Of a DNA stretch of 42,869 nt, positions 29,304 through 35,600 are shown one piece after another. Position 1 is the first letter of the stretch. Every line of letters starts with the position of its first letter. Below the pieces are notes generated by a model that was given only the letters and a program-made list of their open reading frames with translations, was not told the origin of the DNA and searched no databases. The stretch spans positions 1 to 42,869 of the IMG/VR virus record IMGVR_UViG_3300037264_008483; one strand, written 5' to 3'. This DNA comes from a virus. The translations under genes were made by a program, and so were the position numbers.

Positions 29304-30901
29304 ATCGAAACCTCCTGGTTCGTTTCAACGTTTGGACGTTTCGACGTTTCGGCGTTTTCGTCGTCGCCTTCCATCTCGCTGCTCTTCTCGCCCCAGTTCC
29401 AGGCGCACAGTTCCCGCCAGGTGACGTCCGTCTTGAGTTCCTGATTGATCTCCTCCGCCGTCTTGATGGCCGCAATCACGAACTCCTTGCGATCGGCGAA
29501 CACCTCGCGCACGTGCGAGCCCCAGTCCAGCGACAGCCGCTCAGCACACCACCGCCGCGGGCTGATGTGGGCCTTTTGCAACTTGAGATCGTCGCCCTGG
29601 GCGTCCTTCAGCGGCTCGATGTACGCCCATCGCGGGGCGTTGAACTTGTGTTTGTAAATGGCCGCGCCAAGCGTGCCGAACTGACCGGCCAACGCCGCGT
29701 CTGCGGCGATCCAGCGCGAAAGCTGCCAGCGGTACACCGGCGTGTACCACTGATCGCGCATGATGCCTTGCAGCTTCCGGAATCCGTACCGGGCCTGATC
29801 GATGGCCCCGCGCCAGCCCGAGAAGTTCGTTTTGCTGGGATCCAGCAGCAGCACGGCCAGCGGGATCCCCAGATTCACCGCGATGATGGACAGCACCAGC
29901 TCGGCGTGCTCCTTGAAGGTCGGCGAGGGCACGTTGGGCGAGGCCAGCGACACGGTTTCGCCGACCCGACCGATCACCTCCATGCCCGGCGAGAGCCCGG
30001 CCACGGTCCGCGTGCTGCCGTCTGTCAGCACCTCCTGCACGGTGAGGCCCCGGCCCTCGGGGGCGGCCATGGGGGCGCCGCCGGCCACGATGTTCCGCAA
30101 AATGGCCACGCAGGAGACCGTCTGCTGCTGGACCAGGGCGGCGAACTGGACGTCGTCGTGCAGACTGATTGGGAAAGTCACCGGCAGAAAGACGCTGATG
30201 CCGCGGCTCTGGCTGATCCGTTTGGGGTTGAACAGGTGCAGGGCCACGAGTTCGCCGGCCTCGTTCCGCCGCTTGATGCGGATCATGTCCGATACCCGTT
30301 CGATCCGCCCGTTGACCCCGATCTCCTTTTTGGTGACCCAGTATTCCAGCGGCTCGGCGGTCAGCTCGTCGATCAGCACGCCGTGGACCACGTTTTTGGC
30401 GGTGTTCTTCGGCGTGCGCAGCCGATGGGCCTCGATGACTTGCAGCTTGCCCTGATCGGTCAAAAGCCCCAGCGCGTCCCCGTCGACCTGCATCGCGCGC
30501 ATCGCCGACCAGGTCAGGGCCTCGAAGGGCATGGCCCCGCGAATGTCGCACTGCCCCGGGTCCATCCGCCAGGCGTCCCAGCGCTCGCTCAGGTCCGCGT
30601 CCAGCTTGTCGTCGCCGGTGTCCGGATCCAGCACCAGCCCCTCTTGCAGCACGTTGTCGCAGACTCGATTGACCGCCTGCCCGACGATCATGTTGGTGAG
30701 ATCGAACTGCCTGGCCCTCTCGATGGCCCGGAAAAAGACCGACTCGGAGGCGTAGTGCCAGTCAGCCCCCGAACCGGCGGCGTTCACTCCCCGCAGCCGC
30801 GGCAAAAACCGGCTGTCCTCGCCCAGCGGATAGGCCGATTTGATCCGGCTGAAGGTCTCCGGAACGGTCTCGCCGCTGTAGATTTCCCCGATTCCCCGCA
30901 C
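29300..30901 (-). CDS. lambda-family portal protein
   Basis: A 533-residue protein clearly of the lambda gpB portal type: an N-terminal region with SRFLPRLRGVN, then MIVGQAVNRVCDNVL and RWDAWRMDPGQCDIRG, the central GISVFLPVTFPISLHDDVQFAAL and the C-terminal ELVLSIIAVNLGIPLAVLLLDPSKTNFSGWRGA. It would form the dodecameric portal through which DNA enters. The GTG at 30901 follows GGAGCGATAGCGACGC. The last residues (ETSKRPNVETNQEVSI) include a translated octamer array, so the C-terminus is a spacer addition. Confidence 0.9.
   Translation of the reverse strand: MRGIGEIYSGETVPETFSRIKSAYPLGEDSRFLPRLRGVNAAGSGADWHYASESVFFRAIERARQFDLTNMIVGQAVNRVCDNVLQEGLVLDPDTGDDKLDADLSERWDAWRMDPGQCDIRGAMPFEALTWSAMRAMQVDGDALGLLTDQGKLQVIEAHRLRTPKNTAKNVVHGVLIDELTAEPLEYWVTKKEIGVNGRIERVSDMIRIKRRNEAGELVALHLFNPKRISQSRGISVFLPVTFPISLHDDVQFAALVQQQTVSCVAILRNIVAGGAPMAAPEGRGLTVQEVLTDGSTRTVAGLSPGMEVIGRVGETVSLASPNVPSPTFKEHAELVLSIIAVNLGIPLAVLLLDPSKTNFSGWRGAIDQARYGFRKLQGIMRDQWYTPVYRWQLSRWIAADAALAGQFGTLGAAIYKHKFNAPRWAYIEPLKDAQGDDLKLQKAHISPRRWCAERLSLDWGSHVREVFADRKEFVIAAIKTAEEINQELKTDVTWRELCAWNWGEKSSEMEGDDENAETSKRPNVETNQEVSI
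29320..29357. repeat. octamer array translated in the portal C-terminus
   Basis: Four to five diverged octamer units are read in frame as the last portal residues (ETSKRPNVET) before the overlap with the protease gene. Confidence 0.8.
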
Positions 30902-30916
30902 GCGTCGCTATCGCTC

Positions 30917-31038
30917 CAAAACGTCAAAACGTCGAAACGTCGAAACGTCGAAATGAAAGCAGGGGCGCAGGGCCGAATGGGGCGAAGCCCCCGCGTCGTT
31001 GTTTTGACGTTTCGACGTTTTGACGTTTTGACGTTTCA
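30917..31038. repeat. nested inverted octamer arrays with inner hairpin
   Basis: About four and a half units face about four inverted units around an inner GGGGC-GAA-GCCCC stem. It lies between the small head protein gene and the portal gene. Confidence 0.85.
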
Positions 31039-31362
31039 TCCCCTGAAATCCCGCAGATCCACGTGCAGGTATCCGCCCCCACCGGCCCCGGCGACCACCG
31101 GCGTTCCGCCGTTGGTGCTCAGCCAGGCCTCGGCCTTGTCCAGCTCCTTCTGAATCAACGTCAGGTCCAGCTCGATCTCCTCCCCCTGCCCGGAGGCCCC
31201 GCCGGCCCGGGCCCGTTTGGGCCGCCGCCGCAGGATGATCCGGCAGGCCGTGGCGAACGCCTTGCACTTGGGAATGGAGCCGTCCTCGGCGTACGACGCG
31301 TTGTCGTCGTACGAATCGAGGACCTGCTGCAAGGTGCTGGCCGATGAAAGCGTGCTCGCCAT
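31036..31362 (-). CDS. small head-module protein
   Basis: A 108-residue protein, helix-rich with basic stretches (CRIILRRRPKRARAGG) and a C-terminal glycine-rich tail. Its place just before the portal gene is the gpW/head-joining slot of lambda-like modules, but the similarity is not strong enough to call gpW. Likely a head-associated or joining protein. Confidence 0.5.
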   Translation of the reverse strand: MASTLSSASTLQQVLDSYDDNASYAEDGSIPKCKAFATACRIILRRRPKRARAGGASGQGEEIELDLTLIQKELDKAEAWLSTNGGTPVVAGAGGGGYLHVDLRDFRG

Positions 31363-31439
31363 GCGCGTACGGATGCTGTCAGGTAGTCAACGGTTGTAAA
31401 GGAAGAATTTCAGGAAAGGTGGGAAGGTTGTGGGGTGCG

Positions 31440-31650
31440 TTTTTTCCGAGCCGCGTTTTTTCCGAGCCGCGACCGTCAGGGAGCGGTTGCCTCGATCAAC
31501 GCCGGGAGTTTTTCGGAGCCGCCGCCTTTCCGAGCCGCGACCGTCAGGGAGCGGTTGCCTCGATCAACGCCGGGAGTTTTCCGAGCCGCGCCTTTCCGAG
31601 CCGTCCTTGACACAACCGTGTCAAGGATCAGGGAGCGGTTGCCTCGATCA
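31440..31650. repeat. three tandem CCGAGCC elements
   Basis: Three complete copies, the last with a TCCTTGACAC hairpin core, fill the junction. The first two are separated by CGATCAACGCCGGGAG, itself repeated. The last copy provides the stop and final codons (EATAP) of the ASCH-domain gene. Confidence 0.85.
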
Positions 31651-32122
31651 CGCCGGGAAGTTCAACCAACCGCCGCTCCGCCGCAATCGCCTCATTCACT
31701 CGCTGGGCCGCCGGCTCCGGCAGCGTCCAGATCCCCATGTAACCGATCAGCGGGATGGGCTCGGGCAATCGTACCACCGCCGAAAACACCCAACAGCACG
31801 GCCCCTCGACGTACGGGTCCGCGGCCAGCCACCCGAATCGGTCCGGGGCCAGCGATGCCCATTCGCTCAACCGGTTCCGCTCGAGGGCGATCTCAAAATA
31901 CGCCGCCGCCACCACCGCCCCAAAGGCCATGTCCGGATAGCGCACCTCGTCATCCTTGTGCAGCCAGCCCCGTCCCTTGCTGGCGTGAATGGCCAGCCAG
32001 GTCGGCTCCGAGCGCCAGGCCCAGGTGCGATTCTCCACCCGCTTCTCGCCGATGGCGATCCGATGGGCGTGCGGCTGGCAGATGGTCAAGGCCCGCATAC
32101 AATCGCTCGCGTGATTCGGCAT
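31628..32122 (-). CDS. ASCH-domain protein
   Basis: The product has 164 residues. The N-terminal half matches the ASCH (ASC-1 homology) fold: MRALTICQPHAHRIAIGEKRVENRTW, with the QPxA motif and VENRTW strand, thought to bind RNA or modified nucleic acid. GAGGGC precedes the ATG at 32122; a start at 32098 is possible. The last five residues come from a CCGAGCC element. Such proteins occur in phage accessory regions; a role in sensing host RNA or counter-defence is possible but unproven. Confidence 0.75.
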   Translation of the reverse strand: MPNHASDCMRALTICQPHAHRIAIGEKRVENRTWAWRSEPTWLAIHASKGRGWLHKDDEVRYPDMAFGAVVAAAYFEIALERNRLSEWASLAPDRFGWLAADPYVEGPCCWVFSAVVRLPEPIPLIGYMGIWTLPEPAAQRVNEAIAAERRLVELPGVIEATAP

Positions 32123-32199
32123 CCCTGCCCTCGCTGTAATCGACTGCTCACCTGCAACGGAGAAATCCGCATCGACGATCCCTCCTGCGGCCCCATTCC

Positions 32200-32754
32200 T
32201 CACAGCACGCACGTCTGGGCGTCGTACCCCTTCTTTTTCAGCATTTCGAGCACCGTCCGCTGCTGATCGACGTTGATGCACAGGACCTGCACCCCGTAGC
32301 TCCCCACCTTGACCTGAGCAGGGGTCTGGACGATGGCCGCCGCGGCCGCGGCTTGCCGGTTCAGGCGGGCCTCGAGCTCCAGCAGCTCGAATCCAGTGTC
32401 GGTGACCTGGACCTCCTGCCCGGCCCGTAGCTCGAGCAGCAGGTCGGTCAATCGCGACTCGTCCCAGCGCCCCGCCACCTTGTTCAAGGCCACGTTGAGG
32501 GCCTTTTCTTTGGCCGGCGACACGTCCACCACCGAGACGTCGACGCTCTCGGCCCCGAATTCGTTGACCAGCACCGTCAGCCGCTGATGCCCGCCGACCA
32601 GGTTCCCCGTCCGCTTGTTCCACACCAAAGGGTCCACCAGCCCGAACTCCTCGATCGAGCGCTTGAGCTTGGCGTACTCCGGGTCCCCCGGCGCCAGGGC
32701 CGCCCGCGGGTTGTACGCCGCCGGCTTGACCTGGCTCACCGGCACCCGCAGCAT
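32200..32754 (-). CDS. ParB-like nuclease-domain protein A
   Basis: A 184-residue protein with an N-terminal ParB/sulfiredoxin-type domain: VPVSQVKPAAYNPRAAL, then IEEFGLVDPLVWNKRTGNLVGGHQRL, where VGGHQR is the nucleotide-binding motif. The C-terminal part resembles the linker of phage ParB-type proteins often found with DNA methyltransferases. No Shine-Dalgarno is visible; the ATG follows spacer repeats. It may bind or nick DNA, or modify phage DNA metabolism, together with the methyltransferase encoded upstream. Confidence 0.75.
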   Translation of the reverse strand: MLRVPVSQVKPAAYNPRAALAPGDPEYAKLKRSIEEFGLVDPLVWNKRTGNLVGGHQRLTVLVNEFGAESVDVSVVDVSPAKEKALNVALNKVAGRWDESRLTDLLLELRAGQEVQVTDTGFELLELEARLNRQAAAAAAIVQTPAQVKVGSYGVQVLCINVDQQRTVLEMLKKKGYDAQTCVL

Positions 32755-32819
32755 GGTGATAGCGGTGAGTGCGGAGTGGCGAGTGGCGAGTGGGGAGAGA
32801 GTCGGCCCCGCCGATTTCG

Positions 32820-32902
32820 ACTTTCCGTCCTTGACGCGCGGCGAACGCGCAGCGTTCCGGTCGCTTGCGACCGCCGGCGAAGCCGCGCCTCGTGTCAAGG
32901 AT
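32820..32902. repeat. long variant of the TTGAC hairpin element
   Basis: TCCTTGACGCG and CGTGTCAAGGA form outer arms around a long GC-rich core containing GGTCGCTTGCGACC. It lies in the leader of the ParB-like gene and is a third version of the dispersed element. Confidence 0.65.
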
Positions 32903-32939
32903 CGACTTTTGGACTTTTCGCCTCTTTGCAGCAGACTCT

Positions 32940-33034
32940 TCTTGGCCATCCACACATCTCCCTCACCCCTCGCCCCTCGCCCCTCACCCCTCCCCCCTCG
33001 CCCCTCACCACTCCCCCCTCGCCCCTCACCACTC
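32940..33034. repeat. CACCCCTCGCCCCT array
   Basis: About 75 bases of CCCCTCGCCCCTCACC-type tandem repeats, part of the ACTCGCC spacer family, between the ParB-like gene leader and the small cysteine protein gene. Confidence 0.75.
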
Positions 33035-33244
33035 TCAGCAGCACTCCGGCCCGCCCACGATCGGGCAGCGGCACAGGGTCAACGAATGCCCGGGCAGGAT
33101 GAAATGGATGTCCTTGCTCGCGTGCCACTTCGCCAACCACAGATCGAGAATGATCACGTTGACCCCGTGTTTCAATCGTTCGCCCTTTTTGAGCTCCCGC
33201 AACGTGACCGCGGGGATGTATCGGTCCTCCCGCCATGGGATCAT
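33035..33244 (-). CDS. small cysteine-containing protein
   Basis: A 69-residue protein: hydrophobic strand-like centre (HGVNVIILDLWLAKWHASK) and a C-terminal CRCPIVGGPECC with four cysteines that could bind metal. The ATG at 33244 carries the GGAGCGGAGCGACGCG leader. Unknown family. Confidence 0.5.
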   Translation of the reverse strand: MIPWREDRYIPAVTLRELKKGERLKHGVNVIILDLWLAKWHASKDIHFILPGHSLTLCRCPIVGGPECC

Positions 33245-33266
33245 CGCGTCGCTCCGCTCCGAATCA

Positions 33267-33385
33267 TTTTCCGAGCCGCGACCGTGAGGGAGCGGTTGCC
33301 TCGATCACGCCGGAAGCTTTCCGAGCCGCCGCCTTTCCGAGCCGTCCTTGACACGCACTGTGTCAAGGATGAGGGAGCGGTTGCT
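33267..33385. repeat. CCGAGCC element array with hairpin core
   Basis: Two complete copies, one with TCCTTGACACGCACTGTGTCAAGGA-type core (here 10-bp arms, 4-base loop), between the DNA-binding protein gene and the cysteine protein gene. Confidence 0.85.
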
Positions 33386-33398
33386 GCGACGATCCCTC

Positions 33399-33635
33399 CT
33401 ACCCCTTCCATCGCCCCTCGATGAACGCCTGGATCACGCTCAGCTTCCACCTGGGGCTGCGGCCCATGTACATCGCCGGACGGGGGAACTGCCCGGCGGA
33501 GACGAGTCGTTGCAGCGATCGGACCGGCGTCTCCACCATCCGGCACACCGTGGCCAGTCGGACCAGCCGCTCGCCCTCCGGTAGCGGCGTCTCCACCCGT
33601 CTGCGGCGGCGCTTGGGCTGTTCATCGGGGGTCAT
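33399..33635 (-). CDS. AlpA/MerR-type small DNA-binding protein
   Basis: A 78-residue protein. After a basic N-terminus, ERLVRLATVCRMVETPVRSLQRLVSAGQFPRPAMY matches the winged helix-turn-helix of AlpA or excisionase-like regulators; the FPRP turn is characteristic. It could be an excisionase or a transcriptional activator, but no integrase is present, so a regulatory role is more likely. Confidence 0.7.
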   Translation of the reverse strand: MTPDEQPKRRRRRVETPLPEGERLVRLATVCRMVETPVRSLQRLVSAGQFPRPAMYMGRSPRWKLSVIQAFIEGRWKG

Positions 33636-33651
33636 GTTTCACCACGAAGGC

Positions 33652-33728
33652 ACAAAAAACCCTCGCCTCGCCTTGCCAAGCCAAGCCTCGCCGCGCCATG
33701 CCGCGCCTGGCCACGTTTTTTCTAGGCT
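33652..33728. repeat. GGCGAGGC spacer, copy 1
   Basis: Short GCCTCGCC-type repeats flanked by conserved ends (AAAAAACCCTCGCC and CGTTTTTTCTAGGC). Confidence 0.7.
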
Positions 33729-33731
33729 GCC

Positions 33732-34388
33732 TCATCCAGCGATCAGCAGCTTCTCCAGCATTTCCTGCAGTTTCCGCAGCGCCTCCAGCAACGATTCATC
33801 GTTCTGGTCGATGAGTTCGTTCTCGATCAGCAGGATCACTTGGTTCACGTAAAACCGCTGATTCATCCCTCCCAGCCGCTTGTTGGCTTCCATCTGCCCT
33901 TCGCTCAGCTCCTGCCCGCTCTTATGTTTAATAGTTCGTTTCAGCGGCACCTGCAGGTTGCCGTGCTGGGCCTGCCGGTCGATCCGCAGCTCCCCGATAT
34001 ACTTCGGGTCAACGTGCATCGCCGCCGCCAGTTCAACGTCATCCATCCCCAGTTTTTCCGCCAGAAACGCGCATCGCGTCCGGTCCCATCGGCTCAGGTT
34101 TTGTCCGTGACTGCTTTGCAGCCCGACCGCGTCGGCAAACAGCGCTGCTTCGTTCTTGTACTTCCGCTCCTCGACCTCGACCTCCTCGACATTCTGCCGC
34201 TTGAACATCGTGTACCGATTGAAGCCGTCGACGATGCGCTTGCTCTTCGCGCAGATGACGATGGGCGGGAAAACCACCCCGCTCAGAAACGCCCGTTCCA
34301 TGTCCGCGACATGCATCGGGTCGACCTTGTGCCGCGGATATATCTCATAATCCAGCACCAGCTCCGACAGCTTTCTTCTTCTGTTCAT
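33732..34388 (-). CDS. ParB-like nuclease-domain protein B
   Basis: A 218-residue protein with ParB-type features: MHVADMERAFLSGVVFPPIVIC and RIVDGFNRYTMF (the nucleotide-binding FNR variant of the GxxR motif), then a helical DNA-binding-like part (LGMDDVELAAAMHVDPKYIGELRIDR) and a C-terminal coiled-coil (DESLLEALRKLQEMLEKLL). It is distinct from ParB-like protein A. It may coordinate replication or segregation, or regulate genes. Confidence 0.7.
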   Translation of the reverse strand: MNRRRKLSELVLDYEIYPRHKVDPMHVADMERAFLSGVVFPPIVICAKSKRIVDGFNRYTMFKRQNVEEVEVEERKYKNEAALFADAVGLQSSHGQNLSRWDRTRCAFLAEKLGMDDVELAAAMHVDPKYIGELRIDRQAQHGNLQVPLKRTIKHKSGQELSEGQMEANKRLGGMNQRFYVNQVILLIENELIDQNDESLLEALRKLQEMLEKLLIAG

Positions 34389-34405
34389 CACGTTCTCGCC
34401 TTTCT

Positions 34406-34496
34406 CACAAAAAAACAACCCTCGCCTCGCCTCGCCTCGCCCCGCCCGGCCTTGCCGAGCCATGCCCCGCCTCGCCGCGCCATGTTTTTTCTAGGC
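34406..34496. repeat. GGCGAGGC spacer, copy 2
   Basis: Second copy of the spacer with conserved ends (AAAAAAACAACCCTCGCC and CATGTTTTTTCTAGGC) and a different repeat middle. Confidence 0.75.
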
Positions 34497-35042
34497 CGCA
34501 TCCTCCATTAGTTCCGGTTTGAACAGTCCAAACCAGCCTTTCTTCTCCACGCGGAAGTCCAGCACGCCGATGATCTTGCCCGCCATCTCCAGCCCCTGGG
34601 TCACCTGCGCCACCCCGACCATTTCGGTCAGTTCCAGGGCCAGCACGCAGTTCCATTCCTCGATCCGGGCCCGGGAGCGGATGATGCCTTGTCGCTGCAC
34701 CACGGCTCGCCGAGAATCGATGCTGTATTCGTGCAGCGGATTGCCCTCGGCGTCGAACAGAGGGCAATACTCCTCGATCACGAACACCGAGGCGGCGAAG
34801 ATCATGCTCGCCGCTTTTTTGTTGATCTTCAGCCCCTTGGCCGCGTTCAGCAGCGCCGAGCGAAACGCGATCGTCGGCACGTAAAGTTGACCGCTTGCCA
34901 TTCGATACGCCCCCGCCTCGGCCTCGTCCGCCGGGCTGGGTATCTTCTTGGCTCCGAGCTTCGTGTTCTGCCCGGATCCCATTGCCGCGGCGTTGTGCAT
35001 CAACAGCGGCCCTCCACTTGTGATTTTGTAACGGACGATCAT
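34491..35042 (-). CDS. Cas7/RAMP-resembling phage protein
   Basis: A 183-residue protein. The opening YKITSGGPLLMHN, the YVPTIAFRSALLNAAKG segment and the closing AGKIIGVLDFRVEKKGWFG resemble a phage protein family whose layout recalls Cas7-like RAMP folds (G-rich loop at the end, hydrophobic beta strand at the start). Middle strands contain IDSRRAVVQRQGIIRSRARIEEW. The ATG at 35042 is chosen because AAAGGGCAGC precedes it; upstream codons read through spacer repeats. An RNA-binding or anti-defence role is speculation. Confidence 0.5.
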   Translation of the reverse strand: MIVRYKITSGGPLLMHNAAAMGSGQNTKLGAKKIPSPADEAEAGAYRMASGQLYVPTIAFRSALLNAAKGLKINKKAASMIFAASVFVIEEYCPLFDAEGNPLHEYSIDSRRAVVQRQGIIRSRARIEEWNCVLALELTEMVGVAQVTQGLEMAGKIIGVLDFRVEKKGWFGLFKPELMEDAA

Positions 35043-35060
35043 TTTTGCTGCCCTTTCTGC

Positions 35061-35155
35061 ATAAAAAACAACCCTCGCCACGCCTCGCCTCGCCGCGCCC
35101 TGCCACGCCTTGCCGAGCCGGGCCCCGCCGCGATCTAAGCCTCGCCACGCCAACC
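35061..35155. repeat. GGCGAGGC spacer, copy 3
   Basis: Third copy, with the TAAAAAACAACCCTCGCC end and repeats such as CTCGCCACGCCTCGCC. The remaining 35156-35270 contains no convincing gene. Confidence 0.7.
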
Positions 35156-35269
35156 GCCATGGCAGACTATTTTTTGAAATGCGATGGACATGCGCGGGCT
35201 GCCCACCGCGAGAACGAACACGCCCGGGCACGGCGCCCGGACAATCGCCAGTTCAGTTACACCGCTTCA

Positions 35270-35322
35270 TCGCTCGCCACTCGCCCCTCGCCACTCGCCC
35301 CTCGCCCCTCGCCCCTCAGATG
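35270..35322. repeat. CTCGCCACTCGCC array
   Basis: GCTCGCCACTCGCCCCTCGC and similar tandem units continue up to the end of the small DNA-binding gene, part of the ACTCGCC family. Confidence 0.7.
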
Positions 35323-35600
35323 CCCTCGCCGCTTTCCACGCCCGAGGGGCTGAGTTCGGCCAGACCATAGGCCATCACCCGGGCCGGGCCGCCGGATCGG
35401 CCCACGGAATCGACCCGCAGCTTTCCGGCCTGCACCAGCCCGTCCAGGATTCGCCGCAGACTGGCCCAGGGGATGCGCCGATGGTGCTTCGCTTCATAGC
35501 CCTCCTTGATTTCCCGCACCCTCATCAGCGCCCCGCCGTCCAGCACCTCCATCATCTGCCGGCGCAGCAGCGCCCTTCTCTCAAACAGCGCCGTGGTCAT
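35316..35600 (-). CDS. small winged-helix-like DNA-binding protein
   Basis: A 94-residue basic protein with a possible winged helix (LLRRQMMEVLDGGALMRVREI, then IPWASLRRILDGLVQAGKLRVDSVG). It overlaps the end of the Gp37/Gp68-family gene by 20 bases and is translationally coupled to it. Its last residues come from spacer sequence. A regulator of the accessory cluster is plausible. Confidence 0.55.
   Translation of the reverse strand: MTTALFERRALLRRQMMEVLDGGALMRVREIKEGYEAKHHRRIPWASLRRILDGLVQAGKLRVDSVGRSGGPARVMAYGLAELSPSGVESGEGI

Noticed and set aside
32111-32266. Plus-strand frame with CPRCNRLLTC resembling a zinc ribbon
   Set aside because: It overlaps the starts of the ASCH gene and the end of the ParB-like gene on the opposite strand, begins with a GTG lacking a ribosome-binding site, and runs into antisense sequence.
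33399-33635. Excisionase call for the AlpA-like protein
   Set aside because: The fold fits, but with no integrase or attachment site in the window a regulatory role is safer.
35156-35270. Possible small gene on either strand (e.g. plus-strand MADYFLKCDGHARAAH)
   Set aside because: Frames continue into the tandem spacer repeats or end quickly; no support from start signal or composition.
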